From contig CACRXP010000021.1 in NCBI GenBank assembly GCA_902702965.1, positions 2,298,021 through 2,362,020 of the forward strand: a stretch of 64,000 bases of DNA. Direction: 5' to 3'. The first letter of the stretch is position 1. Every line of letters begins with the position of its first letter. Origin of the DNA: Spirometra erinaceieuropaei (taxonomy: Eukaryota > Platyhelminthes > Cestoda > Diphyllobothriidea > Diphyllobothriidae). Made by a program: the position numbers and the translations under genes. The notes below the pieces were generated by a model that did no database searches, was not told the DNA's origin, and saw only the letters and a list, made by a program, of their open reading frames with translations. This document shows, piece by piece, positions 22,201 through 32,429 of the stretch.

Positions 22201-22740
22201 TACTTGAGGTATCATATTGAAAGAGTGCAATATTAACCTATATGCACTGTGCTTCATGTCTGATTTATCAAAACAAAAATGGCAAGAAAGTGCACTATGA
22301 TTTCCAAAAAAATATATAATTAAAATTATTGTAAACGTAAGGCCGACCAAAAAGTTCTTTATGAAAATCCATCATCTCAAGACAATTTTAGGATCTGACC
22401 ATAAATGTTGAAAAGTCGACGGATTGCCTCTCCCAATAAGACGAAAACTAAGACTTTTACAAACACGATGCACGCTTAGTAATATAGTGGTTTTCTTTGC
22501 AAAAGCAAGCCGCGGCTCATTTTTTTTCGGGCTACGCATGTTGAAATTTATGACAATAAAATATTGTTTGTTGTTGAGTAAACAAGATCACAGCAGTCAC
22601 TTCTGGAAAGTTATTGTCTCAAATGAAGGGATTGTCCTTGATGTTTACTCGCATTTTATGAAAGTGACCAAGGAAACTCTTTAGCTACGTTAAATAAATA
22701 CAAGGTTAGGTGGGGGGAATTGGAATACTGTAGTATCTCC
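19260..22740. other. No recognisable gene; one foldback remnant
   Basis: This 3.5 kb AT-rich stretch has only short unconserved frames. A decayed relative of the FB left arm lies at about 20895-21190. Confidence 0.45.
20895..21190 (+). repeat. Degenerate FB-family left arm
   Basis: Blocks such as cacgaaatattgactaaaattc, gggttgtaatattaatt and ttattgatttttgatg, in the order and spacing of the FB left arm, identify a remnant. Identity is low and no right arm is clear. Confidence 0.45.
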
Positions 22741-22744
22741 ATCA

Positions 22745-22958
22745 TGGTCGTTCGTATGTGAAACTGACAATTTAATTCCGTTCAAAAGGATGCTAGCATA
22801 CCGTAGAGACGACCTCATAATCTTAGCTCAGACAAACAAAGGATGCAAAACAGTTCAATATATCGAAGAGAAAAGGCACAATAATGTACAATTAGTAAAA
22901 ATCCACACGTGAATGGAGAGCTACAAAAATGGTGGCTCAAATTCAAAAGCCCGCTCGA
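22745..22958 (-). mobile_element. Isolated 5' end of the CR1/Rex1-like LINE
   Basis: About 215 bp are nearly identical to 19025-19245, the 5' region and start of the first ORF of the LINE at 16.5-19.25 kb. Both copies stop at the same cccgctcg sequence, which defines the element's 5' terminus. Everything 3' of this segment is missing. LINEs normally lose their 5' end, so a 5'-only copy is unusual. Confidence 0.8.
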
Positions 22959-22979
22959 GCTTCAGATTAAAACGCCTCC

Positions 22980-23430
22980 GTGAACACTAAATGGTGCCAA
23001 CGGAGAAACGTCGTTCATTCGATTGCACTGGATGTTCTCAGCCGCGCAAGTCATAAATACCAGGTCTCGTTTGACGAAAACGAAGCAAACATCAGCAGCC
23101 AGCTCGTCGAGAAGAACAGGCAGCACGATGCCGAATTGGCGCGTCAGTTCTCCAAATCCAGTCAAGCCTTCGGCCGGTTCCGGAACTCCACGTGGGATCG
23201 CCACGGCCTTCAATTGGACACCAAACCAAAGATGTTCAAGGCCGACATTCTGATGAAACGCTCATATGCAGCGGAGATCAGGCCCTTTATTCCATACAAG
23301 CCAAAAAGCCCAACCACTTCCATCTCAGCTGCCGTCGCCAAACACTAAACCCGAAGATGCCAGACGGGATTTAGGACCCGGAAGTTCTCGAAAGGACAGG
23401 AATCTTCAGGATCCACATAATGTTTAAACT
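22980..23430 (+). pseudogene. RTE-like LINE with internal deletion of the RT core
   Basis: The frame at 22980-23348 starts with linker sequence that precedes the RT in RTE elements (VVHSIALDVLSRASHKYQ, then FDENEANISSQLVEKNRQHD). At about codon 50 it jumps to the RT C-terminal region (LARQFSKSSQAFGRFRNSTW, then DRHGLQLDTKPKMFKA). Several hundred residues with the catalytic Asp motifs are missing, and the join keeps the frame. Near 23250 the homology shifts frame to LYSIQAKKPNHFHLSCRRQ and then to DPEVLERTGI at about 23370. It is a dead, internally deleted copy. The recognition rests on the well-known HGLQLNTK and NHFHLSC blocks of this family. Confidence 0.75.
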
Positions 23431-23449
23431 TTGCACCCTGACTCTCAGG

Positions 23450-24020
23450 TCATCAGTCCATTACTCCACATAACCACGCACAACCGCACAGACTGCACGA
23501 GAAGGTTGCCGGGTGACGCATCAAGTCAGTCCCTGCAGTCTCTCAAGTTGTGCATGTTTCCGTAGAGTGGCGGACTGATGAGCTGAGTGTCGGGATGCAA
23601 CAGCTTCTTCATAACGTGACGTGACCTCTGACAGTCTTACGCATGTGAGTTGTATAATGCCCAAGCCAGAGTGTTTGAAGTCCTGGTGCTTGCGTTTGGG
23701 GGGTCAAGTCATGCGGGCGTCCGCCACTGCGCCCAGTCCCCGCACCAAGAAACTGACCACCTCAGAGACTGGGAGCGTTGCCAAATCAGAAATAAAAATT
23801 ACAGAAACTGTGACCTAGAGGCTAAGAGCCCATCAGGCAGATAGGCAGGGCGGTGGATGCCTTGGCAGCAATTCATAAAGCACACTCTTCTGGTGACAAA
23901 TTGATGGAACTAAACTTGTTCTTGAGCAGGCCCTGCTCATGATTAAAACAGCGTGATTCGGATAATTTAAGTTTCAGCGAGTGAAACCCAGTGTTTATTA
24001 CTCATATCTAAGAGACACGT
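23450..24020 (+). repeat. Downstream tail of the RTE-like copy and associated dispersed repeat
   Basis: Two parts recur elsewhere. The ~23490-23640 block (cagtctctcaagttgtgcatg, then gcggactgatgagctgag) resembles 45925-46060. The ~23850-24020 block (gaacttgttcttgagcagg-like, then catgattaaaacagc, then agtgaaacccagtgtttatt) resembles 42985-43150. Continuity with the RTE copy suggests the LINE 3' region, which in RTE elements often seeds dispersed tails. The open frames at 23621-23844 are not conserved. Confidence 0.5.
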
Positions 24021-24960
24021 AGAAATGAGTTTGAACAGCGCCGCCGCGACTAAATGTTGTTGATTTATAAGAAAAGAGGGACAGTTCAATAATTATTCTT
24101 GTGGAAATAGACGATTGAGATATTTCACTGGGCAGAGACGTGAACAGAGAAGACAGTAGTCGGATAATGTATTCTAGTAGTGGGCATATTTAGACTCTAT
24201 GCTAATCCACACTAAATTACTGAGACCTCCGATGAAATCTACTATATTTCATCCCTTCTTCGACGCATACCTGCATTAGATAGGCTAGCGCATGAAATGC
24301 ACATCTTCTGTGCATGGCTTTAAGTAAATTTAATGGCTCCAGGAATCCGCAGTAATCCTATTGCCTTTGCTTGTTCGCACCCATCAAGCCATAAACAGAA
24401 GTTCTCAATGCGTCCTGCAAATTTCAAATGGAAACTCTACTATAACGGTGTTCGTCAAGACATTGTCCTAGTCCTGCTTTAGTTTGAGCTGTCTCTTAAA
24501 TATATTTTTTAGGCACGTAAGCTCATTTTAAGTGCGCCGATGGGCGCAAAGGCATCTATCGTTTGTTCACATCCAAGAGTCTAACGGTGCTTACAACAAG
24601 CTCATTCTTATTTGCTAGTTCTTTCCTTATGGAGCCCGATGTTTCATATGAAATTATGTCTACTACCATGCTTCCGCATATGTTCTCGGTTACAAAAGCC
24701 ACTACAGCCTGTGACCTTTCTGTACTTGTCTTCAAAGGATGTTTATCATTAAGGACCTACTGGTTTGGTTTTATTTTTACCTCCATAAAGATATAAACAG
24801 TCCGTCCGTTGTACCCTCAAGTACTGCTGTCTAACCATTAGCTTAAAAAACCGAGCCTATTCATTATTAGATCAGTATTTTGAAAAACAACTGGATAAAA
24901 ACTCTTATATCTGACACTCAAAGAGGAGGCCTAGGTGACTTCCATCCGGACGTTTAAGAG
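24021..24960. other. No recognisable gene
   Basis: A 77-codon hydrophobic frame (24563-24796 plus) has no conserved feature and no splice context; otherwise I see nothing. Confidence 0.4.
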
Positions 24961-24962
24961 GA

Positions 24963-25072
24963 GGATTACCCCTGACCCCTAACCCCAACCCCTATTCCCC
25001 TTACGGCTAACCATAACCTTAACCCCTAACCCTGACCCCTAATCACAACCCCTACCCCTAATACCTTACACT
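24963..25072 (+). repeat. Degenerate telomere-like CCCTAA island
   Basis: Runs such as ccctgacccctaaccccaac and ttaacccctaaccctg. It lies just beyond the 3' end of the minus-strand terminal exon at 25353. The paralogous locus has a similar island at 58070-58125 in the same position, so it was present before that duplication. Confidence 0.6.
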
Positions 25073-25352
25073 AACAACTGAAAGGTACGGCTACGAAATA
25101 AGATCTTGCCGTAAATTCAAATTCGGACAACACTACCCAACAGCTGCTTGCCCTGACACGCAGAGTTTTCCTACGACGTGCAATGTGCTGGTCGTTTGTG
25201 TGGGTGAGGTTTTTTTTAGAGATAACGCTGAGTTTTCATTTAATTATATTCCATGAAGAACAGAAACGAAAAATGATATTTGGAATCGTTTTACGTTAGT
25301 TCAGACAATAAAGCCAAAACCGAGCCATGTAGACGTCAGAAACACAAGCCAA

Positions 25353-25546
25353 TCAGAGTATGACCATCAAGGACAACCATAGAAGAAAGAAGCCGCCGAG
25401 AGAAATAAATGAACCTTTCATGACTTTCGAAGAATTCGGTTGATCGGGAGATTCATGCGGGACTGTCTGGTTGGACATGTTGCCCATTTCTTCAGTTACG
25501 GGCAATTCTAGAAACGGGAAGACAATTCTGTCGGACGATTCTAGGT
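25353..25546 (-). CDS. Terminal exon, single-pass membrane protein tail (gene copy A)
   Basis: The minus-strand exon begins after a pyrimidine-rich acceptor (tttcttgcacttag at 25560-25547) and ends at TGA 25355-25353, giving about 64 codons in phase 1. The peptide begins DLESSDRIVFPFLELPVTEE, continues through a polar Pro/Ser/Asn-rich stretch (MSNQTVPHESPDQPNSS, including an N-x-T and an N-S-S glycosylation-like site) and ends in a ~20-residue hydrophobic segment GSFISLGGFFLLWLSLMVIL with no cytoplasmic tail. This fits a C-terminal membrane anchor (TM or GPI signal). The 58391-58584 exon has exactly the same length, acceptor and layout, which supports real coding. Upstream exons on the same strand (26940-27065, 32154-32429) share phase 1. 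The function is unknown. The ATG at 25565 is intronic, so this is not a free-standing gene. Confidence 0.65.
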
Positions 25547-25796
25547 CTAAGTGCAAGAAAATCATTGCCTAGTAAGGCTTATTTATCCTCCTGTTATTGT
25601 CAGGCTAAAAAGAAACATTTAGGAGCATTCCGATTCACTAGGAATGACGGTTATTTCGCCAGCATAAAGAATTATATCCAACATTATTTTGACTAAAGCG
25701 TTGGGCCACGTCAGTTGGAAAAAGCGGTAGTCTACTATACAGTGTTTTTTGCATTAGTGAGCCCATTTTTATCAATAAATCAGTGCTATTGACATA

Positions 25797-26662
25797 CAGT
25801 AAATGACGGATCTCATGAAATATTTGCTGAAATTCTAAAATGCGTCTTTAATTAGGAATAATTACTTAGGAACGCTTACAACACTGATTATCTTGCGGCA
25901 ACTTTCTATTATTTCGGACTCGCAGGGTGTTGGCTTTTGAATCTGTTGCTTTTCAGTCCAATGTACAAAAGGACTATATAAGTAGCACGCATTTTCCCCT
26001 TGATTTTCGTTGGCCTTGCAAATTCAAATATTTTTTGTGGAGTCAGGGAAACTATGCTTTTTCAGTCGTTTGGTAATTATTACGCTTTATTTATATTTTA
26101 TTTACGATGTGAAGGTATAATTTGGTTTCGAAAATTATTTATTATGAGATTTTTCATATAGCATCGTACCTGTCCGTTCACCACTGCCCTTATGAAATGC
26201 ACATAATTGTCCGAATCCATTGAAAAATGTCATGCACTTTATATGATGTCATTTTAAAGGCACAGAAAGCTTGCAAATTGTGCGCTAAAATCACTAAGCA
26301 CTCATGCAACGACAGATCAGGCTGCAAATTATTCGAGAATTAAGAAACCTTTTTAAACATAATTATGCCCCTTCTTCCAGAATTAAATATAAGGACGACG
26401 TTATTCTCTACTAAACAACTAATAGAAAGCATAATTTTTTGCGACTTCTATAAAATATTGTTGAATTTGCTAGGCCATCGAAAATCAGTAAAAAAAATGC
26501 CTGCTACTTAAGCAGTCACTTTTAAAGCGAGTATAGTTTGTACAGGATATTGAAAAGCAGCATATTTAAAAGCTGACATCATGTCGAATCCGAAATATAA
26601 CAGGGTAATTTCGGCAAGGTAGTCAGTATTACAGGCGCGTCTAAGGGATACTTCCTAATCTA
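25797..26662. mobile_element. Foldback element family FB, copy 2 (right tip truncated)
   Basis: The left tip CAGTAAATGAC follows TA. The left arm (to about 26160) mirrors the right arm (from about 26345), with the central domain between. The right arm stops at cttcctaatct and lacks about 60 bp of tip. The flank left of the element (cagtgctattgacata) is also found left of copy 7 at 58990, so both descend from one insertion in the intron between the acidic and TM exons. Confidence 0.75.
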
Positions 26663-26939
26663 AGACGAGAGAAACTAACCATTTGGAGAGTGTGGCTCAA
26701 TGGGCAATCTGATTTGAACTAATACCTATTCATGTCCTTAAACTTCCCGTTCAAGAAAGAGCCAATTTACACGACAAGCAACTCGCAAAATTATGGGTGC
26801 ACTCAAGATGACGAGAAACATAAAAAGACCGACATAACAATCACACCGAGGAAGACAGGGAAAACAAACAAGGCGAAAAGTTTTGGCTAAGGAAAATTTA
26901 ACACTGGCCAAAATGGGATAAAGTAAAAAATAAAATTAC

Positions 26940-27065
26940 CGCCGTCCTTAGCTTCAGAATCAGAAGTGTGGGAATTTGATGGAAGTTCTTCTTTATGTCC
27001 ACTAATTTTCTCCTCCTCTTTCTCCCTTTCCACCTCGAATGAGCGGTCTGTCGAAGGAGACGACG
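26940..27065 (-). CDS. Acidic internal exon (gene copy A)
   Basis: A 126-bp minus-strand exon lies between an acceptor (ttcgtttctttcatcag, 27082-27066) and a donor (G|GTAATT at 26939). It is open in phase 1 at both ends and encodes about 42 residues: SSPSTDRSFEVEREKEEEKI, then SGHKEELPSNSHTSDSEAK. It is rich in Glu, Ser and Lys and likely disordered. The exons at 62207-62383 and 60182-60313 encode clear homologues (STDGP, then KEELP-DSH), with the same borders and phase, and this is the main evidence that it is real. It is symmetric (1-1), so it can be skipped or duplicated without frame loss. In the mature protein it would sit between the extracellular FN3 part and the membrane anchor. The function is unknown. 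Confidence 0.65.
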
Positions 27066-27235
27066 CTGATGAAAGAAACGAAAAAAGAGACTTAAATAAC
27101 TAATAAGCACATTGAACATGTTATGCAGCATAACAGGAAATCCTGGTCTATTAGTCAAGTGCAAATAGTCGAGAATAAAACGTCATAAAACCTTGCTGAC
27201 CTAGGTAAGAAGGCATATATATGTATATATATCAG

Positions 27236-27790
27236 CGAGGAGGGACGACAGAGAATGCGGGTAGATTGATACAGCACTGTTTCGGGGTTATTCTGCTTTC
27301 ATTCAGCCAATCATAACCCTGACCACCAGCAGCTGGGACCAGAAACACAAACATGCGCACAGACGCACCTGGCGCAGTCGGTGCACCACTGAGGCCTACC
27401 AGATGGGTCATAAGCACTTCATCGAACCGAAGTTCATCAGTGCCTCGCCACCTGTCATTCTCTGTCGCTGCAGATCGGGTATTTATCAATCAGGAATGGG
27501 CGCACACCGATCTATTGGCTTCACGAAGCAAACAAGCTCCGTATGTGTGGCAAAGGTCACGAACAGGCTGCTGGTGGTCAGGGTTATGATTGGCTGAATG
27601 AAGGCAGAATAAGCCCGAAACAAAGCTGTATCAATCTACCCGCATCCTCTGCCGTCCCTCCTCGCTGCTATTATGACTCGGCCGACTTCGGCCTGGTACT
27701 TGGTTGCCTGTTCGTGACCTTTGTCTCACATACGGAGCTTATTTGCTTTGTGATGCCAATAGATCGGTGTGCGCCCATTCCTGATATATA
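27236..27790. repeat. Palindromic repeat family P, copy 1 (nested inverted repeats)
   Basis: A ~105 bp segment at 27236-27342 is repeated inverted at 27566-27668 (both with ggttatgattggctgaatga or its complement). A second ~85 bp segment at 27487-27570 is inverted at 27700-27786 (gcgcccattcctga). Both ends abut (TA)n tracts (27216-27232, 27784-27804). The element lies upstream of the acidic exon, in the intron of gene copy A. Open frames inside are not shared in frame with copy 2. Confidence 0.7.
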
Positions 27791-27954
27791 TATATATATA
27801 TATCAGGTATGCCGTTTGCCAGTGTGAAATATCGGAAGGATTGGGAAAATTCCATAATAAACGCAGGAAGTGCCACGGAAAATTTCATACTTAAAGGGTG
27901 GAAAATAAGCCAATAAAATGAGGAAATGTGAGGGCATTGACGATGTATTTGAAA

Positions 27955-28070
27955 CTCGAAAGACTGACAAAAACAAGGAAAAGGAAAAAAAGGACTGGAA
28001 AGAGAGCGGTATGAAATATGGATGAAAAGCGTGATATTTCAGTGTGAGGTAAAGGAAGGAAAGACGAAAA
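27955..28070 (-). repeat. Intronic duplicated segment
   Basis: About 110 bp (gagagcggtatga, then gcgtgatatttcagtgtgagg) are repeated at 28792-28905 with few changes, and more distantly near 60630-60720 and 62700-62780 in the paralogous locus. In the second copy a tRNA-derived repeat begins immediately after aaaggaagg. Confidence 0.65.
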
Positions 28071-28905
28071 TATGATTAAAAAGCATAAAAAATATGTTCA
28101 AATATTTTCTGCGCGCATCTTAAGTGCAAACTGCTGTGGACAATTAATTGGATAAAATTACAACCGTTATTCACCCTAAACCGAATAGATTAAAATAATT
28201 AAAGCTGCCGCAAACGCCATAATCAAGGCCACATAGCTTCATGAAAAAGGTGCAAGAAAAGGAATTAAAAGGAACCAAGCGAATGCGGAAAAGGAAAGAA
28301 ATCTGAAAAATAACCTGACAGTCCTCACCCAGACAAGAATCGAAAATGAAAGCAAAAGCGCTGAATAAGAGGAGGCTATGCAGTTTGGAACAAGATGTAT
28401 AAAGTTGTGTGCTTAGTGAAAGAAAAGAGGGTAGTACTGATTATAAAACATGAATATTGTCCGAAGGAACCCCGCTGAAATATGCGGCTAACGAAACAAT
28501 ATACACGATTGTAAGAATATCACGCGGTTATCCCACTTTCGCAGATGAAATCCAGTTTAACATGAGATTTCAGTGTGCACCTTTAGATCTAAGGATAAGT
28601 GTTTTACTCCATGTCAGGAAGTAAGTTCGGGGGAAATCAAAAGAGAACAATTATAGTCGACGTAAGAACTGTCTTAAAATCTGACACGGAAATGTCACCT
28701 AAGCAAATCTTGTTGGAAGTTTCTTATAAATACATAAGCGCTAATTGCTCACACACGCATCATGACTCCACTGTTGGCTAACTATATATATGGATTTGAA
28801 ACTAGAAAGACTGAAAAAAACGAGGAAAAGGAAAAAAAGGGACAGGAAAGAGAGCGGTATGATATATGAATGAAAAGCGTGATATTTCAGTGTGAGGTAA
28901 AGGAA

Positions 28906-29082
28906 GGATCACTTGAGATTCGAACCCGGGATCTTTGGTCATGGAGTTTGACGCTCTACCATTGAGCCTCGGGTTCGTTGTCCTGTCGGTTGTGATCGGG
29001 AATATAAATTCTGACACTGGGCGCTCGCCGATCAGGTTACGGAACATGCTCGTTCTGTTGGGCCTTGGGGCTCATACTATCA
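28906..29082 (-). repeat. tRNA-derived repeat (SINE-like), copy 1
   Basis: Positions 28976-28906 on the minus strand form a 71-nt tRNA-like head: acceptor, D arm with an A-box (GGCTCAATGGTAGAGC), a T arm with B-box GGGTTCGAATC. The sequence upstream on that strand (plus 28977-29082) matches the other two copies. By canonical spacing the anticodon is CCA (Trp-like), but the anticodon stem is poorly paired, so it is not a working tRNA gene. Confidence 0.65.
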
Positions 29083-29093
29083 GAGCGGATACG

Positions 29094-29665
29094 ACAGAGT
29101 CTGGGGGAAGGTAGATCGATACAGCACTGATTCGGGTTTGTTTGCCTTCATTCAGCCAACCATAACCCTGACCACCAGCTGGGACCGGAATCACACACAT
29201 GCGCACAGACGCACCTGGCGCAGTTGGTCCACCACTGGGAAGGCAATGGATCGGTGTTCGCCCATTCCTGAGTAAATAAATACCTGATCTGCAGCGACAG
29301 AGAATGGCAGGTGGCGAGGCACTGATGAACTTCGGTTCGATGAAGTGCTTATGACCCATCTGGTAGGCCTCAGTGGTGAACCGACTGCGCCAGGTGCGTC
29401 TCTGCGCATGTTTGTGATTCCGGTCCCAGCTGGTGGTCAGGGTTATGGTTGGCTGAATGAAGGCAAACAAGCCCGAAACAGCGCTGTATCAATCTACCCC
29501 CTCCCCAGACTCTGTCGTTTTCGCACTGCTATCATAGCTTGGCCGACTTCGGCCTGGCAGGTGGTTGCCTGTTCGTGACCCCTATCGCCCATACGAAGCT
29601 TGTTTGCATCGGGAAGCCAATGGATCGGTGTTCGCCCATTCCTGAGTGAATATATACATATATAT
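29094..29665. repeat. Palindromic repeat family P, copy 2
   Basis: The ~80 bp segment at 29100-29178 is inverted at 29428-29505; the central block (acgcacctggcgcag) is itself inverted at 29384-29399. A direct repeat of about 40 bp (caatggatcggtgttcgccc) occurs at 29245 and 29619. It abuts the tRNA-derived repeat on the left and a (TA)n tract at 29648-29670 on the right. The arrangement of arms differs from copy 1, as if arms had been inverted by recombination. Confidence 0.7.
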
Positions 29666-29671
29666 ATATAT

Positions 29672-29950
29672 GAGATAGAGCCGGACAAAGACAAGGGAGA
29701 CCGAAATGGCCATTTCTGGCTTATTAGCCGTCATCAGCCAGTCATACCCAGCCCCAAGTGTGGATTACTTGAGATTCGAACTCGGGATCTTTAATCATGG
29801 ATTTTGACGCCTTAATACTGAGCCTCGTGTCCGTTGTCCTGTCGGTTGTGATCGGGAATATCAATTATGACACTGGGCGCCCGCCGATCAGGTTACGGAA
29901 CATGCTCGTTCCGTTGGGCCTTGGGGATCATACTAGAACCCTCGCAGGCT
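29672..29950 (-). repeat. tRNA-derived repeat (SINE-like), copy 2
   Basis: The tRNA-like head is 29832-29762 (71 nt) on the minus strand. Its body (plus 29672-29761) contains gacaaagacaagggagacc and tggcttattagccgtcatc. It is almost identical in layout to copy 3, which follows 25 bp later in the same orientation. Several changes in the D arm (cttaatactgag) weaken the A-box. Confidence 0.65.
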
Positions 29951-29976
29951 GTCGCACAGCGACTAGTGGTAGACAT

Positions 29977-30215
29977 AGATGAGATGGAGCCGACAAAGAC
30001 AAGGGAGACCGGAATGGCCATTTCTGGCTTATTAGCCGTCATCAGCCAGTCATACCCAACCCCAAGTGTGGATCACTTGAGATTCGAACTCGGGAGCTTT
30101 GGTCATGGAGTTTGACGCTCTACCATTGAGCCACGGACCCGTAGTCCTGTCGGTTGTGATCGGTAATATCAATTATGACGGTGGGCACTCGCCGATCATG
30201 ATGGCTGATGACGGC
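29977..30215 (-). repeat. tRNA-derived repeat (SINE-like), copy 3
   Basis: This is the best tRNA-like head: 30140-30070 on the minus strand, 71 nt. The acceptor GGGTCCG pairs over 5 of 7 positions with GTGATCC; the D stem GCTC/GAGC is perfect; the T loop is TTCGAAT. The anticodon loop is CTCCATG, giving CCA. The left body carries the same blocks as copy 2. The right end decays into short GCTCGCCGAT repeats (30186-30235). Confidence 0.7.
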
Positions 30216-32150
30216 GCTCGCCGATTATGACGGCTGCGTGTCATGCAATCGATTTTATTTGACGCATTTGAGAATCACAAGTAGAACACTATTTTTCACT
30301 GAATTATTACTTTACCGTGGAAATATGATACCGGTTAATGTAAATTATTTGTAAATGGCTTAGATGATTTTGTCGCCCGGCGCTTTTCCAATTTTGTATT
30401 TGTTCTGTACTACTTGCTTTTGGATATTCGCATACCCGTCCGTACGTGCAAAAGTTTCAATTCATGCACTTGCAGTTTTTTTGTTGATGATCACTGCACT
30501 TTTAGTTCGAATTTAGTTTACTGCCTTCTTGCCTAAAATGTGTTTTATAGTTTATTCACGCAGCATTATGACTCATTTACGTTTTAACTCAGGGGACTTT
30601 TATTGTACATTTCAAAAATAAAAATGTATATGACAGACAATTTGAAGACAAGTCCGTCTTCACGCATCAATTTAGGGTTTCAAAACGGCATACGTTTTGC
30701 ATCCCTTTGAATGGTCATATATTCCCTATGATATAAACAACTAATCATACTGAGTGGACAGTATTGTCATTGGATAGGCATTATCTACCGTGCCACAAAA
30801 ATAGCACTGACTAAATTTAAATTACGATTGACCGATTTACGGAGAGCTTAGGGTTTTGTAATCTTGTTAGATAATGTAAGTAACCAAAACATAATGGTTG
30901 CAAAGGGTAGTTAATTTAAGGATACGTGACTTTCAGAAAAATAACGGGAGCGCACAATACACTTACAATTCTCAAATGAAACATATTTGGATACATAAGG
31001 TCATCGAAAATAGTAAGAGTATTGTGCGCATTTTAGCAATTATTTCAAATGAATTATAATTTGCTAGCCGCAAAAAAAGGCTGTTAAATGACCGGAACTG
31101 TGGCAACATAACAGTTTACCTAAATGACATGTATCGTAGCCACTGTTTCAGCTTCAGATCAGCACTAAGTACCCAAAATTGCACAAAATCGAAATATATC
31201 CAGCATTCCCTGCATGTGGTTATTTATATTATGCGATAACGAACGGGGCCTGCTATGATACTTCCAAGCAATTCAGTTGCATATCACCAGACGCCTCTCA
31301 GAAGAAGTCTTCAACACAGCGTTTTAAGGTAATGAACTGATTTAGAGAAAATCGTGAGTGTGAAATTAGACTTAGCAGAGAGATGTGTCCTTATAAAGTG
31401 AGGCATTTTGACAGTGCAGTACAATAATATAATGAAAATCCATCCAATTATTGTCTTATCCTTGCAAAGCTGAACATTGTACACATGGAAGTCATAGCTT
31501 ATACAAGAATTTTTGTATTATGTAAATTGCATTATCATTTCGCCTAGTAATAAAAAAGTATCAAATAATCAAAGTCCCGCAGGAAACAAAAAAAAATTCC
31601 GCATAGGTTTAAATGAGATGCATCGGCTAGCGGCACACCGCCAAACATGCAGAAGCAGAGAATGCAGCAGTTCACGATGATCATTATTCAGGCAAGGATG
31701 ACGATTTTGATAATCAGAAGGCACAGTAATCGGATTTGCATGTGGGCTGACTTCCTAAGTCCCCATTCTCCTATGCAGTTATTGTCATCATTTAGTCAGA
31801 AGACTATTGGAGGGGGGAGCGGTATAGTTTGCTCAGAGAAGGCAGACAGAAAGCTTTCGAGGAAGACGCCTATGTTTGCGTACAGCCTGCAACAGTTACT
31901 TATGGAATAGGCGCATGTATTACTTGAAATATCAGCGTAGCATTGCAGATACCTTTCCGCTTTGACACCGCCCATCACTTTTTAGCGGTCACTTCAGCAA
32001 AACTCTTGAGAGACAGAGGAATGTGAAGGGGAGGAGACTTATCCGTTGCCTTTCTATGACAGAGGATACAGAGCTAGGCGGTTGAGACGTTTCAGAATGG
32101 TAGTTTTCGGTTTCTGAGCACAGAACAATAAATATGATAAAAAGTTTGTT
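30216..32150. other. Intron-like AT-rich sequence, no gene recognised
   Basis: Lies between the FN3 exon and the repeats of gene copy A. A fragment near 30985-31020 (catatttggatacataagg) faintly resembles an FB arm. No exon with a paralogue is visible. Confidence 0.45.
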
Positions 32151-32153
32151 TAC

Positions 32154-32429
32154 CGCGTGGCAACGTTGTCACGGATGTGGATGCGTATTCAAGGACCTCG
32201 GTGTCATTGCTCCAGAAAGCGCATATTTCCAAGTCATAGGTGGTAGAGGGCTTAAGGTCCGTAATTATGGTCTTGGTCGCCTTTAGCTTGAATTCCTCTT
32301 CGTGCGTGCTGTAGTATACGGCGAGTTCGTACCAGCCGTTAAGATCACTAGAGCGGCTGGGTTCCTTCCAGGTCACACGGATGGCGGACGAATTAAGAGC
32401 TGTCGCCGTAAATTCTCTTGGTGTTAGGC
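32154..32429 (-). CDS. Fibronectin type III domain exon
   Basis: A 276-bp minus-strand exon encodes about 92 residues and begins GLTPREFTATALNSSAIRVT. The acceptor is ttgaatgttaaag|GC at 32430; the donor is CACGCG|GTAAAC at 32153. Both borders are phase 1, typical of extracellular domain exons. The residues form one complete FN3 domain: the B-strand Trp (RVTWKEP), a C-strand Tyr (GWYELAVYY), and the signature LKPSTTYDLEICAF before the F/G strands, ending VTTLPRG. FN3 domains mediate protein-protein contacts in secreted or membrane proteins; multi-FN3 proteins are numerous in tapeworms. Neighbouring minus-strand exons (acidic 26940-27065, TM tail 25353-25546) have matching phase and may belong to the same transcript as downstream exons, an inference. 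No other FN3 exon was recognised in the window; upstream exons may lie in 32.4-58 kb undetected. Confidence 0.85.

Noticed and set aside
28906..28976. Functional tRNA gene
   Set aside because: A and B boxes are good, but the anticodon stem and part of the acceptor do not pair, and three copies lie in a repeat body. It is a tRNA-derived repeat.
29323..29360. CTGATGA near 29327 as another hammerhead
   Set aside because: No GAAA follows the hairpin and there is no cleavage triplet in place; it is a chance heptamer in the palindromic repeat.
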